Positions 1 through 11,779 of a stretch of DNA of 64,000 bases are shown in pieces. Source of the stretch: Phycomyces nitens (taxonomy: Eukaryota; Mucoromycota; Mucoromycetes; Mucorales; Phycomycetaceae); the NCBI GenBank assembly GCA_022702545.1, contig JAHRBC010000002.1, forward strand, positions 6,696,001-6,760,000, read 5' to 3'. A model generated the notes under the pieces. That model ran no database searches. It was not told where the DNA came from and was given only the letters and a program-made list of their open reading frames with translations. A program made the position numbers and the translations under genes. Each line of letters opens with the position of its first letter. Position 1 is the stretch's first letter.

Positions 1-3000
1 AATCCTTTTCCATTCGTGTCTCGATTCGCACCACTCCAGACCACCTTAAAGTCCCTCAGGCTGCGCAAGGTACAGCTGTGGCCACGGTAGGATACGTAGA
101 TAGATCAATCGTAGGGTATTTTTTTTTGGTAGATGATACATAATAAAAACAAACAAACAAACAAGAGAACCAAGACTTATTATAGAATCCATTGTGCCAA
201 TGTTCTAGTTTCCAAGTATTGGTAGCAGACAACTTGTCAACCACAGAGGTGGATGTGATTGAACTGCGGCAGCCAATGTCGCCTTTAATGGAAGTGATCC
301 AAAAGGGTCTGATAGAGTGTCTAGAGGCAACTCTGATGGAACTGCGTCGACAGAACCCCACTGTAAGCACATCTTTACATTCGATGAGAATATCATATTC
401 ATTAGTGTGTATGTGTGTGGGCTGTCTCAGTTGGATGTCCAAGAGGTCACGATCGAAAACTCGTTCTTTAGGATGTTTGATGTGCTTATTCGGCGCCAAT
501 TGAGCCACATCTGGCATACTGTCAGTGCTTCCTCAAAGCAACTGATAGAAGATCTTGGGAACCTGAGAAGACTGCTGGTCTATCTGACAGAGTACGACGC
601 CGTGTCATTCTATGGCATCCTAGAGACAATCGTGGATTGTGGCACGCCTTCAAAAGACGGCCAACAACAGTTTTCAAAGTGGCTCTTGCTGAATTCAGCA
701 AATGTGGCCATCACAGTGAGTAGTTTTATATATGTTTTAATAATATCTAATTGATGGGGACCATAGGCGGCTAGAAAAAGAGTGTACCTAAAGCCAGAAG
801 ACCCAGAATACAGTAGCACCGAATGGCATGGACCGACTCCAATCAACATGCCACCCTCGCTGCGTCTGACGCTAGAGGACCAGCCGAAATGGGAACTGCT
901 GAGAGACGTCTTGGAAGAAATCGAGCAAGACATGGACAGTGCCACACAAGGAAAAGGTACAACCCCGTAGTATAATTGCGTCTTTCTATTGATTGACATG
1001 TCTGTCCTACAGGTGCACCGGTGCTGGTTATGGTAAAGTCACTAAAGACCTGCGCCCAACTTCGTCGACGACTGGTAGAAATGAGTGACCCAGACTATGA
1101 AGACGACAAGAAGCCTACGATGATGACCCACCTGGTCCAAAACCTCTTTTCCTTGCGTGGTAATCGGATCAAAATACAGAACCCTCCTCCAGAAACAACA
1201 GCACAATTGCCGCAGCCGTCTCTATCTGAACCACCCCATGCACGATCTTCGCCATTCAACAAACGAAGAAGAACACGAGGCGGATCTACGGCTGCCAGTA
1301 CAACACGTTCTGGATCACAGACAGACACCCAGGATAGTCTACAATCTTCAAGGTAAAGCTAGCCAAAGACCAAGATCACCAGCCCCGTTGGTATAAGAAT
1401 GACAAACCAGGATTGTGTGTATGAGATCTAATAATAATATTAATAATAATACCAATCATAAATCTATTCAGCCAGACAACCCAAGAATGTGAAGCTTATC
1501 AATTGGCACCCAAGATTGATATGGTGCAAGAGCTGATACCCACCAATCTAGACAAGGTGTCATCTGAATTTACAGAGATACCAAAACAAAACACGATTAC
1601 AATCCATTGCTATGAACCCAGCCTAAATGACCAGATATTGCAAGACACAGAGCCTCTGTTTATCATCATGTATGATCCAGACCCAGCATTTGTACGCAGT
1701 ATAGAGGTATGTCAATAGTCGACATTTCAAGCCACCAAACTCACCAAAATTAAATTAAAGATCTACCGGGCACTTTATCCTCACCTCAATGTGCGTGTGT
1801 ACTTTATGGTCTATGAAAGCTCGGTCGAGGAACAAGTGTACCTGAGCGAAATTAGGAGAGAAAAAGAGGCATTTGAGCGTATGATTCGTGAAAAGTCGGC
1901 AAGTATTACTCTGTAATGATTTTCCAGATGGGTTTCTGATCTCTCTTGTATTACAGAATATGGTGATACCAATACCACCCTCGAATGTAACCCCTGACGA
2001 AGGATTCGTAAAGGCCATCAATAGCCGGTTTTTGGGTAGCCAGTTGAAGCCATCTGAGCCACCAAGGATTGTAGTGGACATGCGAGAGTTCCGCAATCCC
2101 TTGCCACCCATTCTATACTCCCAAGGAATCAATATCGTGCCATGTACGCTGGTGGTGGGAGACTATATTCTCAGTCCAGATATATGTGTTGAGCGCAAAT
2201 CAATCGTGGACCTGATTTCGTCCTTTACGAGTGGAAGGCTGTAAGTGCATGTGGGACAGGATGGACCAAAACAAAAAAAACAAAAAAGAAAGAAATTGGC
2301 TATATAGTGGTTGCAATGATTAGGTACACCCAATGCGAGGCAATGTCTGAATACTACAAGATTCCTATCCTACTGATTGAATTTGACAATACAAAGGCAG
2401 CCCCATTCCAGGTAAGTGTCCAAGACCAATAAAACTGCCATTATCTCATCAGTGTCTGTCTATGGCCCCAGAGTCTCTCTGAAGTAAAGGAGAATATTGT
2501 GGGAACCGACATAACCTCAAAACTCGTCTTGTTGACCATTACCTTTCCCAAACTAAAGATCATTTGGTCTCCAAGCCAGCATGAAACCTCTTTGATATTC
2601 TCTGATCTAAAGGTACCAAAGCCCATCACAGCGTACCGCTTTACTGATCAAAATAATAGAAATCTCAAGAGCAGCCAGATGCAGAGGTTGCGGCCTTAAT
2701 TGGTGCCAGTGGACCTAGGGATGAAGATCGCATGTACAACATTACACCAGAGGTAAAATGGCAATAGACAGAAAAAGACTCAATTATATTTGTGAATCTA
2801 ATTCGTTGCTCTTTTATTTTGTTTAGGAGATGCTAAGAAGCATGCCTGGTATCACATCTACAAACTACCGGATCGTAATGAACGCTGTCAAGAACCTCGA
2901 GGATCTGTGCAAACTTGAAGAGCAAGAACTCCAGAAACTTATCGGCAAAGAGCATGCAAAAAAGTTGTACAGATTTATTCACCAAAAGGCAATTCAAGCA

Positions 3001-3006
3001 CATTAG
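1..3006 (+). CDS. RAD1: XPF/Rad1 structure-specific endonuclease, 3' part (partial)
   Basis: This is the catalytic subunit of the Rad1-Rad10 (XPF-ERCC1) 5' flap/bubble nuclease of nucleotide excision repair. The window opens inside the gene, so the N-terminus is missing. I read twelve exons: 1-86, 209-362, 431-715, 767-956, 1013-1352, 1472-1706, 1761-1898, 1957-2240, 2324-2411, 2472-2612, 2675-2752 and 2827-3006, all joining in frame. The nuclease domain lies in exons 8-10: DMREF, then GDY and the ERK triad (CVERKSIVDL), matching the family signature GDX(n)ERKX3D. The last exon encodes the C-terminal tandem helix-hairpin-helix that binds the Rad10 partner (MPGITSTNYR onward). The earlier exons match the degenerate SF2 helicase-like part. 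Intron 7 (1899-1956) starts GCAAGT, so it is a GC-AG intron. The exon 11 acceptor (CAG at 2672-2674) was chosen because it keeps the frame. Confidence 0.95.
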
Positions 3007-3160
3007 TATAAAGTAATAAGAAGGGCGTGCTTGCAACATGGAAGATCTGTATAACCAAGTGGTTAAGGTCAAAATAAAGTTTTTCTTCTCTTTATTATAA
3101 TTTTCTTGTGCAAGTCTGGTTTGGGATCTTACAAGCTTGGACGCAGTCTCATGTTTTTTT

Positions 3161-3184
3161 TTGTCTTGTCTTGTCTTGTCTTGT
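3161..3184. repeat. Pentanucleotide microsatellite (TTGTC)n
   Basis: Nearly five perfect copies of a 5-bp unit (TTGTC) lie in the 320-bp gap between the Rad1 stop and the G-gamma start. The rest of that gap is T-rich, as expected of a fungal terminator/promoter region, and shows no further gene. Confidence 0.8.
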
Positions 3185-3326
3185 AATCCTAAACCCAAAA
3201 AGAGAGAGAGAAAAAAAGACGCACGATACGTTTCCTTTTTGTATAAAATAACCAGAAGAACCAAAGGGCCCCTTCTTTCTCTGTTGCATTTCTGAATCAC
3301 TTTAATCTCTTTATACTCTTTGCACC

Positions 3327-3586
3327 ATGGAAACAAACCTTTTAAAACTCTTTGAGTTGAATGAGAAATTACGAGAGCAGCTAGAGATTCAGCGGATACC
3401 AGTATCAGAGGCCAGTAAATCGTAAGTGCCCTTTGGGAGATATTGTCTGTTGGTAACAATCTCTTGTCCAGGCTGATTGACTTTTGCCAGAATAATCAAG
3501 ACTACATGATACCCTCTGTCTGGAATACCGATAGACCTGATCCGTACGCAGAGACAGCAGGAGATTGTGGCTGTCTATCAATGTAA
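3327..3586 (+). CDS. Heterotrimeric G-protein gamma subunit
   Basis: A small two-exon gene (3327-3421 and 3472-3586, 50-bp GT-AG intron) encoding 69 aa, the usual size of fungal G-gamma proteins. Residues 4-32 form the N-terminal helix that pairs with G-beta (ELNEKLREQLEIQRIPVSEA), followed by the GGL-type stretch LIDFCQNNQDYMIPSVW. The protein ends CGCLSM: the last four residues are a CaaX box predicted to be farnesylated, and the Cys two residues upstream could be palmitoylated, as in other fungal G-gamma proteins. It should anchor the beta-gamma dimer at the plasma membrane in pheromone or nutrient signalling. The ATG is preceded by CACC, and the first in-frame ATG gives the expected length. 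The assignment rests on the family pattern recognised by eye. Confidence 0.9.
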
Positions 3587-3894
3587 CCAGCACAAATGGT
3601 GTCTTGTCTACAGAGTAAATAAAAGAGAAGAAAACTTGCGTTTAGACGCAAAAGTCCAAAAAAGTTGTGCTGCTCAAAAAATTAAAAAAATAAAAAGATT
3701 CGCTTGCCAAGTTCCCTCCATTGAGCCTGTGACAGTCGTCTTTACGATCCCATCAAGACCCACCTTCCTCTTTTAGGTTGATCATCTAATCTAGGTGACC
3801 GTCTTATTCAATCCCCGGCTGTCTCTTTTGCTTTAATAGACCCCTCCCTTTCCTTCTCTAAAGCATTCTTGTTTGTCTCTATCCAGCACTCATC
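3587..3894 (+). promoter_or_regulatory. Intergenic region upstream of LYS12
   Basis: About 300 bp between the G-gamma stop and the LYS12 ATG. It carries a pyrimidine-rich stretch (roughly 3820-3890, runs of CCCT/TTCT) just before the ATG, typical of highly expressed fungal promoters. I see no ORF and no clear TATA box or Gcn4-type site. Confidence 0.4.
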
Positions 3895-5421
<1,527 letters not shown>

Positions 5422-6786
5422 GTGGATGATGATGATACTCTTTATCATCCACTCAAGAGAAGAAGTTGAGTTTTTTTTTTGTAAACGCTTTCTTGTTCTC
5501 TGAAGAATATCCCTTACACTCTCTACGTCTTGTACTTTCCTCCCTCTCTCCATCTCCTGTGCATTCTTTATTCCTGCTCTGTAGCATCAAAATCATAGAC
5601 TCTTGGCCATCTTGTAAACCAGAAAAAAAATATATAGGTACAAGCTGTGTTTTTAGCCTGAGAAACTAGAAAATAAAATAAAATATCGACTACTTTATAT
5701 ACAACATTCTCTATATAAACCACCAATCCATAGAAAGTGGGCTGGTTGACAAAAGGGCAATGTGTTGTTGCTGATCAGTCCAAGCATAAAAGTGGATACA
5801 AGACAAATGATTGCCAGTGATTGTCTGGAATAATCCGCTAAACACACAAAACAGAGCTCTCTCTTGGCTGCAATCACAAGTATATGTATTATTGGCATAC
5901 GCCATTATCAATGGATATGATGGACAGCAGAAAGGATGCAGTATGACTTTTATATCCTTGCAATAAGAAGCTGTTTCTGGGATCGAGAGGCGTTTGTTTA
6001 ATTAACAGAAATGATGAGGTTGGGGCAGATGAGTTCAGTGAAAGCAGCCAGGCTGCCAAAAAGCGTTGTGAAACAAATATGTGAGAATAAGATGGCGATT
6101 GTTGACTAGCACAGCTCAACTCACAAACGGATGAATTGGTGGAATTGTGCTTCTTGGTTAGAAAACACAAAGGTCATTCATTACAAGACTTCCAAAGTTT
6201 TGAGCAAACAGTACAACCAATCCAAAAACACAACTAGTTTGCTGTCTAGTATGCCTCTTGTTTCTCACACTTTCTTATTTGTATTATCTGATGTTGTCCG
6301 GGTTGGAAAAAAAAATAAACAGACAGTTTGGTCTGGCTCAAAGAAAATATGCCTTGTAGACTGCCTTTTGGACAAAACCTCTGTCTTTATTGTAATAAGA
6401 ATATTGTGTATGTAGAAAGTCAACTATTGACTATCTTTGGTCAAATGGATTTGTTTATCATGATCCAGTATTCAGACCATGTCAATAACCACAAAACCGC
6501 ATTCGTAAAACAATAAAATCAGATTCACATCTAAAGAATTGTTTTCAAAGAACAGAATCTCATTAAACAAAATCACGTTTCGCGTTGCAACAGCATCAAG
6601 CTCTTGTCTCCTTCCAAACGTTGCTAAAACTAAATTTTATACACTTAGACCCAGTAAATGAGCACCACTCTTAAAAATAAGCCCTCTTTTTTTTTGTCAA
6701 CGTCCCTTTTTTTTTATTCTTCCTAGAGCCTTTTCTGCTAACTTAATCACTCATATAATCAAGAAATAAAAGAATCAGAAGCTCAT
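5422..6786. other. Intergenic, no gene supported
   Basis: About 1.36 kb of AT-rich DNA after LYS12. The first 200 bp is a T-rich 3' flank. Open frames here (for example minus strand 5889-6170) are low-complexity and lack splice or domain support. Poly-T runs occur near 6690-6715. I see nothing more specific. Confidence 0.5.
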
Positions 6787-7826
6787 CTCCTAGGCGCGAG
6801 TTGTCTGAGTTTGAGCGTGGAGGTTATTATTTGGCTCTCTAATGCCAACTATACCCCAACTGATATTCCATACATGAACATCCCTCAATCGACAATTAAC
6901 ACCACCATCAAACGTTGGAAAGAAACCGGTACAACTAGTACAAAACCTAGACCTGGAATACCAAACAAGCTTAGTATTACTGATGTTACAAGTCTTTACT
7001 TGAGTGTGAGACGGAATCCGTTTGAAAGTTTTTCATACCACCAAGGAAATTTGACAGCTGCAGGTGTCATTGTCTGTAGAAAGACAGTTATCAAATATTT
7101 AAGAAAGGGCTTCAGATCTTACAAGCCTGTATCAAAGCCTAGCTTTACCAGCAAACAAAAGAAGAATCGGCTGCGCTGGGCTAAAGCTAGAACCAACTTT
7201 AGCATCGAGGACTGGAGTAGGGTGGTATGGTCAGATGAGTCAAGATTCATGGTAAAGGGCAATGATTCTGACCCATCTGTAATACATAAACCTGATAATA
7301 AACACCAAGAAAGACATATTCTTACAACGGAGAAGAATGGAAAAGGTTCTGTCATGGTATAGGGTTGTTTCTGGGCTGGTGGTCTTGGCCCTTTATCGTT
7401 TCTTGAAGGCTCTGTTGACCCAAGACGCCTATGTCAATTGTTTGTCCAAGGACTTCAATCCATGGTACCAGAAATTGAACGAGGAACATGACACAATATT
7501 TAGATTCCAAGAAGATAGCGCCAGCTGCCATACTGGCTCATATACAGCATGGTGGAAGAGTCGTTGGGAAATTCAGCGATTTGACTACTGGCCATCCCAA
7601 AGTCCAGATCTCAACCCAATCGTGCATGTTTGGTATGCTTTAAAAGTCAAGGTTGAAGAGAGGAACGTGGTCTATTAACAATATTAATGACCTCAAGGCT
7701 TGTATTCTTCAGGAGTGGGAGCGGTTAGACCCTCAAGTACTGTATACTCTTATCGCAAGTATGCCAGACAGAGTAAGAGCAGTTATAAAGGCTCATGGTG
7801 GCCACACCATATACACTCACCCATAT
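6787..7826 (+). pseudogene. Tc1/mariner transposase, decayed copy T1
   Basis: Recognisable cut-and-paste transposase. The N-terminal helix-turn-helix region is at about 6840-6990 (IPQSTINTTIKRWKETG), the first catalytic Asp at WSDESRF (about 7231-7251), the second in EDSASCHTG (about 7513-7540), and the third position in SPDLNPIVHVW (about 7600-7632). That third residue should be Glu and is Val here (GTG for GAG), so the DDE triad is lost. There is also an in-frame TAG at 7360-7362 and frame changes near 6830, 7420 and 7665. The similarity runs into SMPDRVRAVIKAHGG near 7805. Element T2 is inserted immediately after it. The N-terminal half resembles remnant T7 at 54.2 kb, so this family has several dead copies here. 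Confidence 0.85.
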
Positions 7827-7828
7827 TA

Positions 7829-9176
7829 TGTCATGGAACGGAGTTTGCATATCTTTGATTATTTTCTAGTGATTTTTATATCTTTTTTTTTTCTCTTTTC
7901 AACAATCTTCATAATAAAATATTATCAGAATAAAGCCAAACATTATGAAAAGATAGTTTTATATATTTTTGATACAAATATAAAAAAGATTATCTAGTAT
8001 CTGGTTGCTGTACCTCTCTTTACAATGACTTCTTGGACCCGATTCGGCATGCTGGCTACCAAATTCTCCAAAACTTGAAGAGGTATCTCTAACCATGTTC
8101 TGTGGATGACTGCCTCGAGCTCATCCACATTGGTTACTTTTTCTCAATTGTTGTGAAGTTTCTGCGTAAGATGAGCCCAAATATGCTCAATAGGATTGAG
8201 ATCTGGGCTCTGTGCAGGCCAAAAGTCAAAGCTACTCAAGAGACACCTCTCTTATACCATGTGGCATAAACACCAGTATGACAGGGAGCGCCATCTTCTT
8301 GGAACAAAAGCTGCGTGTTTGTACTCCTGGTGAGTTATTCATACCATGGGAGAAAGTTTTCAGCCAGACAGTCAACGTACTTGTCTTGGTCGATGTTTCC
8401 CTAAGGTAACCAAAGGGCCAAGACCCCCTCCCCAGAAACAGCCCCATACCATAATAGACCCCTTACCAAACTTGTATGTACTGACCATATTCGCATCGGC
8501 AAACCTCTCCCCTTTTTTTCTGATGACTCTGATATTGCCATCATTGCCAATAACAAGAAATCTAGACTAATCCGACCAGACAACTGATTTCCACTGGTCA
8601 ACTGTCCAATTAACCTTGTCCTGGCACCCTTTCAACCGATTTTCCTTGTGTCTTTCGGTCATACCAGGCTTACGTGCCGGTACATGGGATCCATAGCCAA
8701 GAAGTTTCATGTTTTTATGAAATGTCACCATTGACATTGAGATTCCTACAGCCACCAATCATTGATTCTGGATTGCAATTGAGACGAATGGCTCTTTGCG
8801 AAATGAGCGAACCATCGCGGCTTGTGTTCGTTTGGTGACCTTTGGAGTGGCACCCAGGCGTTTAGAGAGCACGGAAATGCCTTTATCTCTAAAGGCTTTT
8901 ATGACATTGGCAACAGTACTGATTGGAATGTCAAGGGATGTCGAAATCTCAGAGTAAGTAGCGTCTCTTTCCCATTGACCTATAATTCGGCCCCTCATGA
9001 ACGCATCCAACTCCTGTCTTTTGGGCTTTTTGGTTATTGGTGTGTGTGTGAGAGAGAGACATTTTATGGGCTGTTTTTGTTTAAATAAAAGAGATTGGTG
9101 TGTTTATAAACAAAAGAAGATAAAGATATGGTAAAAAAAAAGGAAAAATCTGAAAGTTCCACTCCGTTCCATGACC
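7829..9176 (-). mobile_element. Tc1/mariner element T2 with TIRs and TA duplication
   Basis: Inverted copies of GTCATGGAACGGAGT lie at 7830-7844 and, reverse complemented, at 9161-9175. They enclose a minus-strand transposase pseudogene and are bounded by TA at 7827-7828 and TA at 9177-9178, the expected target duplication. Length is about 1.35 kb, nearly the same as the intact element at 40.6 kb. It sits at the very 3' end of element T1, so it is a nested or adjacent insertion. Confidence 0.75.
7994..9010 (-). pseudogene. Tc1/mariner transposase of element T2, broken
   Basis: Reading the minus strand from 9010: a helix-turn-helix region (GQWERDATYSEISTSLDIP), then LTERHKEN-type text, VVWSD followed by a TAG where Glu is expected (WSD*SRF), GCFWGGGLGPL, QEDGAPCHTG, the block SPDLNPIEHIW, and a C-terminus ending RGTATRY before the stop at 7994-7996. 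Catalytic Asp, Asp and Glu are all still recognisable. An in-frame stop lies at 8759-8761, another at the WSD motif, and frames shift near 8400 and 8250. It is clearly inactive and belongs to a different subfamily from T1. Confidence 0.8.
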
Positions 9177-9360
9177 TATTTTAGGTGATTAGTATTAGGG
9201 GTGAGCAGGTAAAAAGTATTTTGTATATTTTGTGGGTATGTTCAGTGATGCACCAAAGGCACCAAAATATTGGGCATTCATAATCAGTTTAATCAAACAA
9301 CAATAATCGAAATCTGAAATATTGTCAAGATATAATATATACTTGATTAAATATCACTTT

Positions 9361-11136
9361 TTAGTTGATACAAAAAAAATAGTTCTTGACAGATTTAAAC
9401 CGAAATACCAAAACACCGTATTGTAAATCTTTTTTCCAGAATCTTTTTTGTGAATAACCATAGTAATCTTGTTTAATGTCTTTCCGCTCTTTTCCACGCT
9501 TCCTTCTGCGAGAAAAGTCTTTGAAATATCTCTGACAAAATTCGATATCACGTCTTCCAAGCTCCCATTTCGAAATATTTTCTTGTCCGTTTGTTCTGTC
9601 ACAGTACACATGATACCAGTTTATTCGAGGTGACTGTTGAGTTGCTTGTAATATATCATTGTCGTTCTCCATCTGTTCAATCATGTAGTGTCTGGGAAAG
9701 GTTCCGCCCTCAAATAACATACGATCCAAAAAGGTAAATATAAATGTATCCAAATTTGACATTGACATGTCGAAAATCAATTGTCCAGATATATTATTAA
9801 CTTTGATATCATTTATCATAGAGTCAGAATAAATGAACTTCACATGTTTTAGTTGGTTGCAACGGATGGATAGATGATAAAGGGCGTCGTTGGTGATCTT
9901 TGAAGAATCTATATTCAGTCTCTGTAAAGGATGTGGAGTGTATGTATGCGGATTGGTTGAGAAAGAAAACTCGGCATTTCTGACAGATAATGAGTGCAAG
10001 GCTGGGAAGCATTCCAAGATTCCATCTACAGTAATCGTAGTCCTCTCCCATCCACCTATGTATAATGTGACTAGTCTTGGGAAAACAACAAAACGTATTG
10101 CTCTATATGTACGCGAGTGAATATCCAAAATCTTTAATGATTCGGAAATAGGCTGTATACATCTGTTTGCATCGTCGTCTTTCACACCAGGGCCATATCT
10201 TAGGTCAACATATTCGATTTTTGTGCCAAAGTGTCCAAGAGTTTCAAAGAATATAAACGGTAAATACATATTCTTATTTCGAAGTACTGTAACTGTCTTT
10301 TTTAAGCAAGGAAAGAACTGGTCGAGTGTTGAAAGCAATTGAAGGTCTGATTGGTAATCTCGAGGGTTACAATCAATTTGAGTGCGATCGAATGGACCCA
10401 TATATTGATAAAAAATGAAATGTTGTAGATTTGGATACTTTGATGCAAAGTAGAATAGCCAAAGAGTGTCAAAATCATCTTTAAAAAATTTTACTGTTGT
10501 CATTGTCTGTGCTGGCTCGACTGCTCTGATGCTTTCAATTTCGTCTGTTGTTATTGGATTTAAAGGGAAACTGTGCATTAGATACTCCAATCGTGGCAGA
10601 TGGTAGTGAAGATATTCATAGTCATTCCATGAAATGGGGGGTTGTTCGTGTGAAGTATCTGTTCGGTCAAGTGTAAGATGAACAAGACAAGGCAATACCG
10701 ACAGATTTGTGAACAGACTCTGCCAGAATGATGTTTCAGATTTATCAATAAAGTCTATGTGCAGATGGGTCAACGACTGCCAAAGATTCCAGTCCAATGC
10801 GTCTGAAATAGTGAATACATGTGGTGCATAATCATATAATTCAAGACATCTTATCCCTGGAAAAGATCGCTGAAATTCCAAAAGTCTTTCATAGCTATTC
10901 AAACGAATTTTATAAAGTATCATTGCCCATACACGGTGCGTATTAATCAGAAATTCTCTGTTGGAAAGCACTGTGTTGATATCTATTCCGTTGTTGCCAA
11001 TCTCCAATCTTCCCCAATAGGCGTCTAGAAATGGTTCTGTCCAATGTTTGCAGACGAGTGCACAGTCAAGTTGATCTTCTTTTTCAACAAATGTTCCAAT
11101 ATACCAAAGAATATGATGTGGTAATGTTGATGCCAT
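9361..11136 (-). CDS. F-box/LRR-like protein F1
   Basis: Single-exon gene of 591 aa. Residues about 2-45 form an F-box (LPHHILWYIGTFVEKEDQLD, then CALVCKHWTEPF), the Skp1-binding motif of SCF ubiquitin ligases. The rest is leucine-rich with irregular LxxL repeats (for example LTHLHIDF, LPRLEYLMHSF, LQHFIFYQYM, LHSLSVRNAEF), the usual substrate-binding part. It shares the architecture and phrases such as FASKYPNLQHF with the plus-strand array genes but is far more diverged, and it lacks their conserved upstream block. It is an outlying family member in opposite orientation. The substrate cannot be inferred. The ATG at 11134-11136 opens directly on the F-box. Confidence 0.82.
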   Translation of the reverse strand: MASTLPHHILWYIGTFVEKEDQLDCALVCKHWTEPFLDAYWGRLEIGNNGIDINTVLSNREFLINTHRVWAMILYKIRLNSYERLLEFQRSFPGIRCLELYDYAPHVFTISDALDWNLWQSLTHLHIDFIDKSETSFWQSLFTNLSVLPCLVHLTLDRTDTSHEQPPISWNDYEYLHYHLPRLEYLMHSFPLNPITTDEIESIRAVEPAQTMTTVKFFKDDFDTLWLFYFASKYPNLQHFIFYQYMGPFDRTQIDCNPRDYQSDLQLLSTLDQFFPCLKKTVTVLRNKNMYLPFIFFETLGHFGTKIEYVDLRYGPGVKDDDANRCIQPISESLKILDIHSRTYRAIRFVVFPRLVTLYIGGWERTTITVDGILECFPALHSLSVRNAEFSFSTNPHTYTPHPLQRLNIDSSKITNDALYHLSIRCNQLKHVKFIYSDSMINDIKVNNISGQLIFDMSMSNLDTFIFTFLDRMLFEGGTFPRHYMIEQMENDNDILQATQQSPRINWYHVYCDRTNGQENISKWELGRRDIEFCQRYFKDFSRRRKRGKERKDIKQDYYGYSQKRFWKKDLQYGVLVFRFKSVKNYFFCIN

Positions 11137-11779
11137 TGTGATAAAGAAAAAGAGAGAGAGAGTAATAAAATATAATATTGAGTGCTTTATATTCTTATTC
11201 TCTTGTCAAACGTAGTACTATTTATTTTAAGCCACTTTATCTATATCTTCCAAGTATTCTTACTTTTACAAAACCATTACTATCGAATTGCTAATGATTA
11301 TATAACTGCCTTGGGTTTTGATACAATTTTAAGCTATATATCTATTCTTTACCTTGAATAACAAACCTCACCTCTTCATGGATATATTTAAATATTCTTG
11401 TGTACCTACATGAAACACTGTATCTACAAATGATATAACCTTGTCATATTTGTAACACCATGGCTCCTAGGAACTTGACTTGAAACAAATAGCCATGAAA
11501 ATGAAGATATCCATCACACCAAAAGAAATTCTCGTATAAATATGGTAATTTAGGGTCATTGAGTTTAAAACAAGGTTTCCTTGTCTTTAAAAGTCTATTC
11601 TGAGCTGAAAATTGCCTGTTTTTCAGAATAATCTGAATAAATCTAATTTGGGAGAGTCGGTACTTCTAAAGTTGAATCTCGCTGTTACTTTTTGGCAAAT
11701 AGCCAATAGAAATAGTTAACAGTCCAAACTGAAATTAAAAAGTACTTTGAAAAAAAAAGAGGGCAAAGAAGAAAGAATT
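11137..11779. other. Intergenic, F1 promoter side and 3' flank of K1
   Basis: AT-rich. It begins with a GA-rich run upstream of F1 (about 11143-11165). No gene is supported, and no copy of the 270-bp R repeat is visible here, unlike the left side of K2 and K3. Confidence 0.5.

Noticed and set aside
5889..6170. Minus-strand 93-codon frame after LYS12
   Set aside because: Serine-rich random-looking text with no domain; probably chance in AT-rich DNA.
7337..7678. Programmed frameshifting in transposase T1
   Set aside because: The frame changes come with an in-frame stop and loss of the catalytic Glu, so decay is the simpler explanation.
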